From an uncultured Rhodospirillaceae bacterium (GTDB taxonomy: Bacteria; Pseudomonadota; Alphaproteobacteria; Dongiales; Dongiaceae): a stretch of 43,775 nt of DNA. The position numbers and the translations under genes are program-made. Shown here piece after piece: positions 1 through 11,648 of the stretch (the stretch's first letter is position 1; each line of letters starts with the position of its first letter). The notes under the pieces are model-generated. The model was given only the letters and a program-made list of their open reading frames with translations, was not told the origin of the DNA and did no database searches. The DNA lies in assembly GCA_902826565.1 (NCBI GenBank), contig CADEFF010000031.1, forward strand, positions 1-43,775. Reading direction: 5' to 3'.

Positions 1-919
<919 letters not shown>

Positions 920-1792
920 TCAAACGGCTTCGGCGCCGGAAATGATCTCGATCAGTTCCTTCGTGATGAAGGCCTGACGGCTGCGGTTGTAGTTGATGGT
1001 CAGCTTGTTGATCATCTCGCCGGCATTGCGGGTCGCGTTATCCATCGCGGTCATCCGCGCGCCCTGCTCGCTCGCCGAATTCTCCAAGAGCGCCCGGAAG
1101 ATCTGGACCCCGAGATTGCGCGGCAGCAGTGCTGCCAGGATGTCCTGCTCGTCGGGCTCGTACTCGTAGAAGACGTCCTGCGCCGCGGTGGCGCCGGGGA
1201 CCGAGAAGGGGATGAGCTGCGTCTGGGTGACGAACTGCGTCATCGCCGACTTGAACTTGTTGTAGAAGGCGGTCGCCACGTCGAACTCGCCGGCCGCGAA
1301 CATCGCCATCACCCGGTCGGCGATCTCGGTCGCCGCGGCGTAGCCGACCCGGCGCTTGCCGATCTCGTCGATGGTGTCGACGATGAGGCGGGCATAGTCG
1401 CGGCGGAGCTGGTCGCGCGCCTTGCGGCCGACGCAGAGGATCTTCACCTGCTTGCCGGCCGTTTCCAACTCGCGGATGAACTTCCGCGCGCCGCGCACGA
1501 TCGAGGAATTGAAGCCGCCGCAGAGGCCGCGATCGGACGTCATGACGATGACGAGATGCACCTGGTCCCGGCCGTTGCCGACCAGGAGCTCCGGCGCGCC
1601 CTCGCGCCCCGCCATGGCGGTCGCGAGCGAGCCCAGGATGCGCTCCATCCGCTCGGCATAGGGCCGGCCGGCCTCGGCCTGCTCCTGCGCGCGCCTGAGC
1701 TTCGCCGCCGCGACCATCTTCATGGCCGAGGTGATCTTCTGCGTGTTCTTCACGCTGTTGATGCGGACCTTGAGGTCCTTCAAGCTCGGCAT
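920..1792 (-). CDS. atpG: ATP synthase F1 subunit gamma
   Basis: This is the rotating central stalk of F1F0 ATP synthase, coupling ring rotation in the membrane to catalysis in the alpha/beta head. At 290 residues it has normal family length. The N-terminus [20 protein letters not shown], with the [14 protein letters not shown] helix after it, is the classic gamma signature, and the C-terminal helix carries [19 protein letters not shown], which inserts into the head. It lies 37 bp downstream of atpA and 36 bp upstream of atpD, so it is read as part of the same transcript. The start ATG at 1790-1792 is unambiguous from the conserved N-terminus. Confidence 0.98.
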   Translation of the reverse strand: MPSLKDLKVRINSVKNTQKITSAMKMVAAAKLRRAQEQAEAGRPYAERMERILGSLATAMAGREGAPELLVGNGRDQVHLVIVMTSDRGLCGGFNSSIVRGARKFIRELETAGKQVKILCVGRKARDQLRRDYARLIVDTIDEIGKRRVGYAAATEIADRVMAMFAAGEFDVATAFYNKFKSAMTQFVTQTQLIPFSVPGATAAQDVFYEYEPDEQDILAALLPRNLGVQIFRALLENSASEQGARMTAMDNATRNAGEMINKLTINYNRSRQAFITKELIEIISGAEAV

Positions 1793-1829
1793 GGTGGCTC
1801 CGCAGCCCTTCCTTCGATCCCGGTCGCGC

Positions 1830-3358
<1,529 letters not shown>

Positions 3359-3359
<1 letters not shown>

Positions 3360-3919
3360 CACGCGACTCCTTTCATCGCAAGCTGCAGGCGCTGCAGCTT
3401 GGTCTTGAGCGAGCTGTCCACGAGGCGGCTGCCGACCTTGACGACCAGCCCGCCGATCAGGCCCGGATCGACCCGGAGGTCGACCGCGACCTTGCCGCCC
3501 ACGGCGCGCTTCAGCGCCTCGGTGACGGCCTGGCGTTGACGATCGTCGAGCGGCACCGCCGAAATCACTTCGGCGCTGGCCTCGCCCCGCCGCCGGGCGA
3601 GCTCGGCCAGGAAGGCCTCGACCATGGCCCGCAGGACGAAAAGCCGGCGGTTCTGCGCCACCAGCCCGACGAAGCGGCGGACGGTATCGCCCGAACCCAG
3701 CTTCTCGAGGATGGCGGCCATCGCCCGGCTCTGTTCCTGGCGGGTGAGGACGGGGCTGCGCAGCAGGCGTTGCAGATCGGCGCTGTCCGCGATCGCCTTG
3801 TTCAGCGACTGCAGGTCGGTCGCGACGCGATCGAGCTCTTTCTTCTCGTCGGCCAGTTCAAACAGTGCTGCGGCGTAACGCTCCGCAAGACCGCCGGGGC
3901 CGGTGCCTCGGGCTGCCAC
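3359..3919 (-). CDS. atpH: ATP synthase F1 subunit delta
   Basis: This is the delta (OSCP-type) subunit, part of the peripheral stalk that holds the F1 head still against the rotor. Its 186 residues match alphaproteobacterial delta subunits. The N-terminal helical bundle shows [20 protein letters not shown] and the C-terminal part has the conserved [20 protein letters not shown] stretch at about residues 152-170. Translation appears to start at a GTG (3917-3919) with only a weak purine-rich site upstream (GGGGAT). It is the first gene of the F1 operon, about 105 bases downstream of the predicted transcription start. Confidence 0.97.
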
Positions 3920-4031
3920 TGTCGCTTATCCCCACCCTTCCCGCGAAGCGCGGTTGTCCCGCGAAGAAACGGGGCCACGCCACAATTTAGACCCCGCGCG
4001 GCGACCTCAGGCCGCGGCGCGGGGCGGGCGG

Positions 4032-4060
4032 TTAGTAACATAGACGGGAGGGGCTTGCAA
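4032..4060 (-). promoter_or_regulatory. Predicted sigma70-type promoter of the atpHAGD operon
   Basis: Read on the minus strand there is TTGCAA, a 17-base spacer, then TACTAA. These match well to the -35 and -10 boxes of a housekeeping promoter. It lies in the 230-bp gap between the M20 hydrolase and atpH and would give a leader of roughly 105 nt before the GTG of atpH. The leader carries inverted GC-rich stretches (CCGCGC/GCGCGG type), but I could not assign it to a known riboswitch or leader family. Confidence 0.7.
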
Positions 4061-4149
4061 CAAGGCGGGACGCGGCTGCCGGTCGCACGGCAAGCACTTG
4101 AAATCGCACGCGGAGAACCGCATCCCGCCGTCGCAAATCGGGGCCGGTT

Positions 4150-5325
4150 TCAGCCCCTGGCCGGCAGCAGGCTCTCGACCAGCGACACCCAGTAACCGGC
4201 GCCCGTCGCGAGGATCCTGTCGTTGAAGTCGTAGCCGGGGTTGTGGAGCATGCAGCCGCCGTCGCCCGCACCGTTGCCGAGGAAGATGAAGGCCCCCGGC
4301 CGCGCCTGCAGCATGAAGGCGAAATCCTCCGAGCCCATGAGCGGGCGCTTGTCGCGATGCACCTTGCCGGCGGGGCCCGCCGCCGTCTGCGCCGCCGCGG
4401 CCGCCTGCTCCGTCTCGGCCGGATGGTTCACCGTCGCCGGATAGCGGCGCTCGTAGCGGAGGCTCGCCTTCGCCCCGAAGGCGGCCGGAATGTCGCGCGC
4501 CATGCGGCCGATCTCGGCCTCGATGCGGTCCTGCAGCGCAGGATCGAAGGTGCGCACCGTGCCGCCGACCCGGACCGACTGCGGGATCACGTTCCAGGTG
4601 TCGCCGCCATGGATCTGGGTCACGCTGACCACGGCCGCGTCGAACGGGTCGGTGCCGCGCGACACGACGGTCTGCAACGCCAGCACGAGCTGGGCCGCGA
4701 TCGGCACCGGGTCGATCGACTGATGCGGCATGGCGGCATGCGAGCCGCGGCCCTCGATGACGATCTCGAAGATGTCGTAGGCCGACAGCATCGGCCCCGG
4801 CCGGATCGCGAACTCGCCGAGCGCCAGCCCCGGCAGGTTGTGGAGCCCGAACACCGCCTCGACCGGGAACTTGTCGAACAGCCCCTCCTCCACCATGCGC
4901 CGCCCGCCGCCCTCGTTCTCCTCGGCAGGCTGGAAGATGAAATGGACGATGCCGTCGAAGTTCTTCGTCGCCGCCAGATGCTTCGCCGCGCCGAGCAGCA
5001 TGGCGGTATGGCCGTCATGGCCGCAGGCATGCATCTTGCCGGGCACGGTCGAGCGATGGGCGAAGCCGTTGGTCTCCTGGATATGGAGCGCGTCCATGTC
5101 GGCGCGGAGCCCGATGGCGCGATTGGCGCTGCCGGCCTTGAGGGTTCCCACCACGCCCGTACCGGCGAGCCCGCGATGCACCTCGATCCCGAGCCCCGCG
5201 AGCGTCTCGGCCACCAGCGCCGAGGTCTTCACCTCCTCGAAGGCGGTCTCCGGGTGGGCATGGATCGCATGGCGCCAGCGGGCCATGTCGGGCACGAGCC
5301 TGGAAAGATCGTCGAGCGGGGGCAT
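4150..5325 (-). CDS. M20D-family amidohydrolase (hippurate/N-acyl amino acid hydrolase type)
   Basis: This is a metal-dependent hydrolase of peptidase family M20D, which cleaves amide bonds of N-acyl amino acids such as hippurate or N-acetyl and indole-acetyl conjugates. It has 391 residues with no signal peptide, so it is cytoplasmic. Metal-binding motifs are clear: HACGHDGH at about residues 98-105, QPAEENEGG shortly after, a FGLHN histidine, MGSEDF, and the C-terminal LHNPGYDFND. The central dimerisation domain contains GRGSHAAMPHQSIDP. A GGAGA site lies 7 bases before the ATG. It stands alone between the atp promoter region and a divergent EamA transporter. The natural substrate cannot be told from sequence. 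Confidence 0.9.
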   Translation of the reverse strand: MPPLDDLSRLVPDMARWRHAIHAHPETAFEEVKTSALVAETLAGLGIEVHRGLAGTGVVGTLKAGSANRAIGLRADMDALHIQETNGFAHRSTVPGKMHACGHDGHTAMLLGAAKHLAATKNFDGIVHFIFQPAEENEGGGRRMVEEGLFDKFPVEAVFGLHNLPGLALGEFAIRPGPMLSAYDIFEIVIEGRGSHAAMPHQSIDPVPIAAQLVLALQTVVSRGTDPFDAAVVSVTQIHGGDTWNVIPQSVRVGGTVRTFDPALQDRIEAEIGRMARDIPAAFGAKASLRYERRYPATVNHPAETEQAAAAAQTAAGPAGKVHRDKRPLMGSEDFAFMLQARPGAFIFLGNGAGDGGCMLHNPGYDFNDRILATGAGYWVSLVESLLPARG

Positions 5326-5415
5326 TGAGAGTCTCCGTGGCGAGGGTTGGTCGAAGCGAGGCTAGAGCCTGCCCTGCCGTCGGGCAAGACAGGGCGCCTC
5401 GCGGCCGTTCGCGGC

Positions 5416-5443
5416 TTGCATGTGCCGACGCAACCCTTAGGCT
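5416..5443 (+). promoter_or_regulatory. Possible promoter for the EamA transporter gene
   Basis: On the plus strand TTGCAT and TAGGCT are separated by 16 bases, about 25 bases before the GTG of the transporter gene. The -35 box is fair and the -10 box is weak. The same 140-bp divergent gap contains an imperfect hairpin (GCCCTG/CAGGGC, around 5371-5396). This is a suggestion only. Confidence 0.3.
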
Positions 5444-5467
5444 CTGCCCCCGGGCGAACGCCTGCCC

Positions 5468-6382
5468 GTGAGGACCCGGGGGGCCGAATTGAAGGCGATC
5501 ACCGCATCGCTCGACCGGGTTCCGGCGACCCTTCTGCTTCTGCTGGCGACCGTTTCGATCCAGTTCGGTTCGGCCATCGCGGCGACGCTGTTCTCGATCT
5601 TCTCGCCGGTCGCCGTGCTATTCCTGCGCCAGACGCTGGGCAGCCTGTTCCTCTGCCTGCTCTATCGCCGCGCGATCGCCGGCGCGCTGCGAACGGCGCC
5701 GGTCGGCGTTCTGCTGCTCGGCCTCGCGATGACCGCGACCAGCGTGCTGTTCTTCGAGGCGCTGGCGCGCATCCCGCTCGGCATCGCGGTGACGATCGAG
5801 TTCCTCGGCCCGCTCGGCGTCGCGCTCGCCACGTCGCGGCGGCCGGTGGATGTGCTTTGCGTCCTCCTCGCCGCGGCGGGAATCTTCCTGCTGATGCCGG
5901 CGGTGGGATCGAGCCTCGACCTCGGCGGCGTGCTGTTCGCGTTCGGCGCCGCCGCGGGCTGGGCCGCCACCATCCTGGCCAGCCGGCACCTGGCGCCGAG
6001 GGTCGAGGGCGGCGTCGGCCTCGCTCTGGCGATGGCCCTGTCGGCGCTCCTGCTGCTGCCCGTCGCGGCGTTGCCCGCCTTGAGCGGGCTGGTCCGGCAT
6101 CCCGAGGCCCTGACGGCCATCGTCGGCGCCACCCTGCTCTCGGCCGCCGTTCCGATGCTGTTCGAGTTTCTCGCGCTGAAGAAAATCACGGCGAAGACAT
6201 ATGGCGTGATCGTCTCGCTGGACCCGGTCGTGGCGACGCTCGTCGGCATCGTCACCCTTGGGGAACGCGTCGATCTCAAGGCCGGGGCGGCCATGGCGAT
6301 GATCTCGGTCGCTTCCGCCGGGGCCGCCCTCGCCAGCCGGAACGACGCCAAACCCAAGATCCCGGCCGCGGGCGCTCAGTAG
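5468..6382 (+). CDS. EamA/RhtA-type inner-membrane transporter
   Basis: This is a drug/metabolite transporter superfamily protein with two EamA repeats, closest in style to the threonine/homoserine exporter RhtA. Its 304 residues form about ten hydrophobic segments, and the two halves are separated near residues 140-150. The motifs [20 protein letters not shown] and [20 protein letters not shown] are typical of RhtA-like proteins, where an acidic residue precedes the start of each helical hairpin. It probably exports a small amino acid or related metabolite, but the substrate is inferred from family alone. The GTG at 5468 gives the full first segment; an in-frame TTG a few codons later is possible. 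Its last 7 bases overlap the convergent priA gene. Confidence 0.85.
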   Translation: MRTRGAELKAITASLDRVPATLLLLLATVSIQFGSAIAATLFSIFSPVAVLFLRQTLGSLFLCLLYRRAIAGALRTAPVGVLLLGLAMTATSVLFFEALARIPLGIAVTIEFLGPLGVALATSRRPVDVLCVLLAAAGIFLLMPAVGSSLDLGGVLFAFGAAAGWAATILASRHLAPRVEGGVGLALAMALSALLLLPVAALPALSGLVRHPEALTAIVGATLLSAAVPMLFEFLALKKITAKTYGVIVSLDPVVATLVGIVTLGERVDLKAGAAMAMISVASAGAALASRNDAKPKIPAAGAQ

Positions 6383-8598
6383 AAGCTGTAAGGGTCGATA
6401 TCGATCTGGAGACGGAGATCGCCGCGCAGCCTGACCGGGCGGAGCCATTCGCGGATCAGGGGCTGCGGCTGGCGGTCGCGCCGGCATTTGAGGAGGAAGC
6501 GCCGGCGATGCCGGCCGCGCAGCAGCGCCATCGGCGCCGGTGCCGGCCCCAGCACCTCGACCCCCTCGCCCTGCGGCGCGCGCCTTGCGAGCTCGGCCGC
6601 GAGCCCGTCCACCGCATCGGCGTCGGAGCCGGAGACGATGAGCGCCGCGAGCCGGCCGAAGGGCGGCATGGCGGCGCGACGACGATCCTCTGCCTCCTCC
6701 GCGAGGAAGCGGTCGCGATCGCCCGCGATCAGCGCCTGCATGACGGGATTTGCGGGATCGTAGGTCTGCAGCAGCACGCGCCCCGGCCGTTCCTCCCGCC
6801 CGGCGCGGCCCGCCACCTGATGCAGGAGCTGGTAGGTGCGTTCCGCCGCGCGGAGATCGCCGCCGGCGAGACCGAGATCGGCATCGACCACGCCGACCAG
6901 GGTCAGCATCGGGAAATGATGGCCCTTGGCGACGATCTGCGTACCGATCAGGAGATCGATCTCGTGCCGCGCCACCGCCTCGACGATCGCTTCCGCAGCG
7001 AGCGGCCCCATCACCGTATCGCTCGTCATGAGCGCGGTGCGCGCCGCGGGGTAGAGCGCCGCCACCTCCTCCGCCAGCCGCTCGACGCCGGGCCCGCAGG
7101 CGGCGAAGCTCTGCTCGGCGGCGCAGGCGGGACAGGAAGGCGGCAGGCTCGCCGCATAGCCGCAATGGTGGCATTGCAGCCGGCCGCGATAGCGATGCTC
7201 GACGAGCCAGGCGCTGCAATTCGGGCATTGCAGCCGGTGGCCGCAGCTACGGCAGAGCGTCAGCGGCGCATAGCCGCGCCGATTGAGGAAGAGCAGCGCC
7301 TGCTCGCCGGCCGCGAGGGTTTCGGCGAGCGCGTCGCGCAAGGTTCCGGAAAGCCAGCTCTGGCGCGGCGGCTTGTCCTTGCGGAGATCGACGGCCTCGA
7401 TCCGCGGCAGTGCCGCGCCGCCATGGCGCTCGGGAAGATGCAGCGCGCGATAGCGGCCCGCCTCGACGTTCTGCACCGTCTCGAGCGAGGGCGTCGCCGA
7501 CACCAGCAGCACGGGGAAGCCCGAGAGATGCCCGCGCACCACCGCCATGTCGCGCGCCTGATAGACGACGCCGTCCTCCTGCTTGAAGGCGCTCTCATGC
7601 TCCTCGTCCACCACGATGAGGCCGAGCTCCGGAAAGGGCAGGAACAGCGCCGAGCGCGCGCCGACCACGAGCCGCGCCTTGCCCTCCGCGACCGCGCGCC
7701 AGGCGGTGCGGCGCTCGCTCGAGCGCAGGTCGGAATGCCATTCGGCCGGCCGCACGCCGAAGCGCCGCTCGAAGCGCTGCAGCCATTGCGGCGAGAGCGC
7801 GATCTCGGGCAGCAGCACCAGCACCTGACGGCCTTCTGCCAGCGCCGCCGCGATCGCCTCGAAATAGACCTCGGTCTTGCCGGAGCCGGTGACGCCGTCG
7901 AGCAGCAGCGTCGCGAAGCCCCCCTTGCGCACCGTCTCCGCCAGCGACGCGGCGGCGACGGCCTGCGCCGGCTCGAGCGCCGGGCCGGCGCGCTGCCAAT
8001 CCGGTTCCGCGTAGGGCGGCGGCGGGGGCAGCAGCACGGGCTCGATCAACCCCGCCTCGACGAGCCCGCGCACCACGCCCGTGCCCACCCCCGCCTCGCG
8101 CGCGATCTCGGGCAGGAGACGCGGCGGCCCGTCGGCGAGCAGCGCCAGCACGCGGGTCCGCGCCGGCGTCATCTTGACCGACGCCGTCGCGCCCCGCCGG
8201 CGCCGATAGGCCTGGAGCTGCCGCGGCTCCTCGAGCGCGGCGCTTACGCTCATCGCCATGCGCAGCACGGCGCCGGGCGGCGCCAGGCTGTAGGCCGACA
8301 CCCAATCGACGAAGCGGCGTACCGTCTCCGGAAGCGGCGGCGCATCGAGCCGCTCGATCACGTCCTTCAGCTTCTCGGGCGCGACCTCGCCGGTGCCCTC
8401 GCCCCAGACCACCCCCACCGCCTCGCGACGCCCGAGCGGGACGATCACGAAATCGCCCGGCTGCAGTCGCATGTCCGCAGGCGCGCGGTAATCGTAGGCG
8501 CCCGCCAGCGGCAGCGGCAGCAGCACGCTCACGAGCCGGTCGGCGGACGCGGCGCCGTCGGCGGCGGCCGGCGGTGAACTGGCATGGTCGGAATCCAT
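6376..8598 (-). CDS. priA: Primosomal replication-restart helicase PriA
   Basis: This is a 3'-to-5' superfamily 2 DNA helicase that recognises stalled or repaired forks and reloads the replisome. It has 740 residues. An N-terminal DNA-binding domain ([15 protein letters not shown]) is followed by the P-loop [12 protein letters not shown] near residue 235, the DEEH box near residue 331, and an insertion of eight cysteines (CRSCGH, CPNCSAW, CHHCGY, CPAC; about residues 447-490) that binds two zinc ions. The helicase C-terminal part contains [12 protein letters not shown]. It overlaps the convergent EamA gene by 7 bp and is divergent from the transaldolase gene. Confidence 0.97.
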   Translation of the reverse strand: MDSDHASSPPAAADGAASADRLVSVLLPLPLAGAYDYRAPADMRLQPGDFVIVPLGRREAVGVVWGEGTGEVAPEKLKDVIERLDAPPLPETVRRFVDWVSAYSLAPPGAVLRMAMSVSAALEEPRQLQAYRRRRGATASVKMTPARTRVLALLADGPPRLLPEIAREAGVGTGVVRGLVEAGLIEPVLLPPPPPYAEPDWQRAGPALEPAQAVAAASLAETVRKGGFATLLLDGVTGSGKTEVYFEAIAAALAEGRQVLVLLPEIALSPQWLQRFERRFGVRPAEWHSDLRSSERRTAWRAVAEGKARLVVGARSALFLPFPELGLIVVDEEHESAFKQEDGVVYQARDMAVVRGHLSGFPVLLVSATPSLETVQNVEAGRYRALHLPERHGGAALPRIEAVDLRKDKPPRQSWLSGTLRDALAETLAAGEQALLFLNRRGYAPLTLCRSCGHRLQCPNCSAWLVEHRYRGRLQCHHCGYAASLPPSCPACAAEQSFAACGPGVERLAEEVAALYPAARTALMTSDTVMGPLAAEAIVEAVARHEIDLLIGTQIVAKGHHFPMLTLVGVVDADLGLAGGDLRAAERTYQLLHQVAGRAGREERPGRVLLQTYDPANPVMQALIAGDRDRFLAEEAEDRRRAAMPPFGRLAALIVSGSDADAVDGLAAELARRAPQGEGVEVLGPAPAPMALLRGRHRRRFLLKCRRDRQPQPLIREWLRPVRLRGDLRLQIDIDPYSFY

Positions 8599-8698
8599 TC
8601 GCTAGACTCTAGGGCGTAGGGTCCGAGTCGGCCATGGAGGCCGTGCGGGGGGACCGGAGACCGCGGCGGCCTTTGCCGGCGCATGATCGGGACAGGGT

Positions 8699-9355
8699 AT
8701 GAAATTCTTCATCGACACGGCCGACATCAAGGAGATCCGGGATCTTGCCGAGACCGGCCTCGTCGATGGCGTGACGACGAACCCGTCGCTGGTGGCGAAG
8801 AGCGGGCGCAACTTCATCGACGTGGTGAAGGAGATCTGCGCCATCGTGCCGGGCCCGGTGAGCGCCGAGGTGACGGCGACCGACCATGCCCAGATGCTGC
8901 GCGAAGGCCGCAAGCTCGCGAAGCTCGCCAGCAATGTCTGCGTCAAGGTGCCGCTGACGCCGGACGGCCTCAAGACCTGCAAGGCGCTGCGCGGCGACGG
9001 CACGCAGGTCAACGTCACGCTCTGCTTCTCCGCGGCACAGGCGCTGCTCGCCGCCAAGGCGGGTGCCAGCTTCATCTCGCCCTTCGTCGGCCGGCTCGAC
9101 GATATAGGGACGGACGGCATGGGGCTGATCGCCGACATCGTGCAGATCTACGACGCCTATCCCGCGATCGAGACCGAGGTGCTGGTCGCCTCGGTCCGCC
9201 ATCCGATCCATGTCATCGCCGCGGCCAAGATGGGCGCGGACGTCGCCACCCTGCCGCCGACGGTGCTGCGGCAGATGTTCAATCACCCGCTGACGGACAA
9301 GGGGCTCGCCGCCTTTCTCGCCGACTGGGCGAAGACGGGACAGAGCATCCTCTGA
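8699..9355 (+). CDS. tal: Small transaldolase-family protein (TalC/FSA type)
   Basis: This is a TIM-barrel class I aldolase of the short transaldolase/fructose-6-phosphate aldolase family, moving or releasing dihydroxyacetone units in the pentose phosphate pathway. It has 218 residues, the short-form length. The Schiff-base lysine is K83 in [22 protein letters not shown] at the start, [24 protein letters not shown] and [10 protein letters not shown] are family signatures. It lies divergent to priA and 27 bp upstream of the DUF484 gene, so it may be first in a fsa-DUF484-xerC transcript. Separating true transaldolase from F6P aldolase needs active-site modelling. Confidence 0.92.
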   Translation: MKFFIDTADIKEIRDLAETGLVDGVTTNPSLVAKSGRNFIDVVKEICAIVPGPVSAEVTATDHAQMLREGRKLAKLASNVCVKVPLTPDGLKTCKALRGDGTQVNVTLCFSAAQALLAAKAGASFISPFVGRLDDIGTDGMGLIADIVQIYDAYPAIETEVLVASVRHPIHVIAAAKMGADVATLPPTVLRQMFNHPLTDKGLAAFLADWAKTGQSIL

Positions 9356-9382
9356 CGACCGGGGCCGAGGAGTCCCCCTGCC

Positions 9383-10129
9383 ATGACGCAGAAGACCGAG
9401 GACGCCGCCGGCAAGACCGCGGCCAGGGCCGCCGAACGGCCGGTCCGCCGGGCGCGGATCGCGGCGGCCGATGTCGCGGAATATCTGCGCCAGCATCCCG
9501 ATTTCCTCGCCGAGCACCCGGAAGCGCTCGACGGCCAGCGCCTGCCCGAGAAGGCGGCCGGCGGCGTCGTCGATCTGCAGCAGTTCATGCTGGAGCGGCT
9601 CCGCCGGGACGTGACGCGGCTGCGGACCGAGCAGGACGATCTCCTCGCCAACAGCCGCGACAACCTCTCCACCCAGGCGCGCGTGCATGATGCGGTGCTG
9701 GCGCTGCTCGAGGCGCAGAGCCTCGCCGGGCTGGTAGAGATCGTGACCACCGACCTCGCCATCATTCTCGACGTGGATGTGGTGACGCTCTGTCTCGAGC
9801 GGAACAGCGCGCTCGCCTTGCAGAGCCGCGTGGCCGGCGTGCAGCTTCTCGATCCGGGCGTGATCGACCAGGTCATCGGCTCGGGCCGCGACGTGCTGCT
9901 GCGCGACGAGGTGGAGGGCGACGCCCGCGTCTTCGGCGGCGCGGCCGGCCTCGTCCGCTCGGACGCGCTGCTGCGCCTCCATTTCGACGAGGCGGCGCCG
10001 CTCGGGCTGATCGCCTTCGGAACGCGCCATCCGGGCTATTTCGATTCCGGCCAGGGCACCGAGCTGCTCGGCTTCCTCGCGCGCATCCTCGAGCATTGCG
10101 TGCGCTCATGGCTCAACTGGCCGGACTGA
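9383..10129 (+). CDS. DUF484 (GAF-like) protein upstream of xerC
   Basis: This is a 248-residue cytoplasmic protein of the DUF484 family, which has a GAF-like fold and no established biochemical role. The conserved DVAEYLRQHPDFLAEHPEAL is at about residues 32-51, followed by a helical region (LERLRRDVTRLRTEQDDLL) and a GAF-type domain to the end (DSGQGTELLGFLARIL). A GAGGAG site precedes the ATG. In many Proteobacteria this gene sits directly before xerC, as here, where the two overlap by 22 bp in different frames. The constant pairing suggests a link to chromosome-dimer resolution, but that is inference. Confidence 0.88.
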   Translation: MTQKTEDAAGKTAARAAERPVRRARIAAADVAEYLRQHPDFLAEHPEALDGQRLPEKAAGGVVDLQQFMLERLRRDVTRLRTEQDDLLANSRDNLSTQARVHDAVLALLEAQSLAGLVEIVTTDLAIILDVDVVTLCLERNSALALQSRVAGVQLLDPGVIDQVIGSGRDVLLRDEVEGDARVFGGAAGLVRSDALLRLHFDEAAPLGLIAFGTRHPGYFDSGQGTELLGFLARILEHCVRSWLNWPD

Positions 10130-11097
10130 GCCCCCTCGCCGAGGACGCGCCGCTCGACCGCGCCGCGCGCGCCTGGCTCGAATGGCTCGCCTCGGAGCGG
10201 CGCGCCTCGCCCTTGAGCGTAGCGGCCTACCGGCGCGATCTCGCCGCCTTCCTCGATTTCCTCGGCGCGCATCGCGGCGGTGCGCCCAGCCTCGCGCTGC
10301 TCGGCCGTCTCGAGCGCGGCGATTTCCGTTCATGGCTCGCCGCCCGCAACCGGCGCGGCCTCGCCGCTACCTCCTCCGCCCGCGCGCTTTCCGCCATCAA
10401 AAGCTTCTTCCGCTTCCTTGCGCGCCGCGGCCTCGCGGAGAACGGCGCCGTGCTGGCGATGGCGACGCCGAAGCTGCCGCGCTCGGTGCCGAAGCCTTTG
10501 ACCCGCGACGAGGCCGCCGACGTTCTCGGCCTCGCCGGCAGCACCGCGCGCGACGCCTGGATCGCGCGGCGCGACGAAGCGCTCTTCACGCTGCTCTATG
10601 GCGGCGGGCTCCGCATCGCCGAGGCGCTGTCGCTCGACTGGGGCGATCTGCCGGCGGGCGCGCCGGACGCGATGGCGGAGCTCACCGTCCTCGGCAAGGG
10701 CCGCAAGGAGCGGCGCGTCCCGCTCCTGCCGATCGTGCGGCAGGCGCTCGCCGCCTATCGCGCGGTCGCGCCCCACGGCACCGATCGCGACGATCCGATC
10801 TTTCGCGGCGCCCGCGGCGACCGGCTGGCGGCACGGGTGGCGCAGCGCGCCCTGGAGCAGATCCGCCTTGCCGCCGGGCTTCCGGCCACGGCGACGCCCC
10901 ATGCGCTTCGCCACAGCTTCGCGACCCACCTGCTCTCGGCCGGCGGCGACCTCCGCACCATCCAGGAGCTGCTGGGCCATGCCTCGCTCAGCACCACGCA
11001 GCGCTATACGGCCGTCGAGGCGGAAACCATGATGGCGCTCTACGACAAGACGCATCCCCGCGCGCGGCGGGCGCGACCGGTGAAACGCGCGCGCTGA
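10108..11097 (+). CDS. xerC: Tyrosine recombinase XerC
   Basis: This site-specific recombinase works with XerD at the dif site to resolve chromosome dimers before cell division. It has 329 residues from the ATG at 10108; an in-frame TTG four codons earlier is less likely. The SAM-like N-terminal domain covers roughly residues 15-110. The catalytic set is complete: R169 (GGGLRIAE), K197 (GKGRKER), H265 and R268 (HALRHSF), H291 (LLGHASL) and the nucleophile Y300 (TQRYTAV). It overlaps the end of the DUF484 gene by 22 bp, which suggests coupled translation. Nothing near it looks like a mobile element, so this is the housekeeping enzyme. Confidence 0.95.
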   Translation: MAQLAGLSPLAEDAPLDRAARAWLEWLASERRASPLSVAAYRRDLAAFLDFLGAHRGGAPSLALLGRLERGDFRSWLAARNRRGLAATSSARALSAIKSFFRFLARRGLAENGAVLAMATPKLPRSVPKPLTRDEAADVLGLAGSTARDAWIARRDEALFTLLYGGGLRIAEALSLDWGDLPAGAPDAMAELTVLGKGRKERRVPLLPIVRQALAAYRAVAPHGTDRDDPIFRGARGDRLAARVAQRALEQIRLAAGLPATATPHALRHSFATHLLSAGGDLRTIQELLGHASLSTTQRYTAVEAETMMALYDKTHPRARRARPVKRAR

Positions 11098-11116
11098 GGC
11101 GGGAAGCCCTTCGGGA

Positions 11117-11596
11117 TCAGAGCCAGCGGCGAACGCGCTGCCGGTAGGCGCGATAGGGCTCGCCGAATTTCCGGTCGAGATAGCGCTCCTCCCGGGCAAT
11201 CACGCCATAGCGCATGACGACCAGCAGCGGCAGCACCAGCAGCAGCACGGGAAGGCTCGGCAGGAGAAGGCCGATGCCGAGATAGACGGCCGTAAGGGCG
11301 AGATAGATCGGATTGCGCGACAGGCCGTAGATGCCGGTCGTCACCAGCGCGGTCGTGGGCCGGTGGGTCGGAACCGGCGTGCCATGTCGCTTGAACTGCA
11401 ACAGGCCGAGCGCCATGAGCAGGAGGCCGATGCCGAGCAGCACGAAGCCGGCGATGCGGAGATCGGCTTCCGCGAGATCGAACGGCCAGGCGGTGCCGGG
11501 AACCAGGCGTCCGAACAGCCCGCCGGCGAGCAGCGCGCCGGCATAGAGCAAAGGCGGCGGGGCGACGACATTGGCAACCGCTTCCGTTGTGGCCAT
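11117..11596 (-). CDS. Isoprenylcysteine/phospholipid methyltransferase-family membrane protein
   Basis: This is a small integral membrane protein of the ICMT/PEMT-like SAM-dependent methyltransferase family. It has 159 residues from the ATG at 11596 (GGGGAG 8 bases upstream); the longer reading frame adds an unlikely Arg-rich N-terminus. About four hydrophobic segments are visible, and the C-terminal half has the family signature RNPIYLALT followed by EERYLDRKFGEPYRAYRQRV, which form the cofactor site. In bacteria the acceptor is usually unknown, because prenylated proteins are absent; lipids or small thiols are candidates. It is downstream of lpdA on the same strand with a 52-bp gap, so some read-through from the TCA operon is possible. 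Confidence 0.8.
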   Translation of the reverse strand: MATTEAVANVVAPPPLLYAGALLAGGLFGRLVPGTAWPFDLAEADLRIAGFVLLGIGLLLMALGLLQFKRHGTPVPTHRPTTALVTTGIYGLSRNPIYLALTAVYLGIGLLLPSLPVLLLVLPLLVVMRYGVIAREERYLDRKFGEPYRAYRQRVRRWL

Positions 11597-11648
11597 CCCG
11601 CTTTCTCCCCTCGTTCGGATCGTCCGGCGACGGCCGGCCGACGGCAAC

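Noticed and set aside
5347-8577. 1076-codon plus-strand open frame opposite priA
   Set aside because: It is an antisense shadow of priA and an out-of-frame reading of the EamA gene; composition is low-complexity and the real genes have clear motifs.
10108-11097. Tyrosine recombinase as the integrase of an integrated element
   Set aside because: The DUF484 neighbour, full-length XerC pattern and absence of any att-like repeat or cargo identify it as housekeeping XerC.
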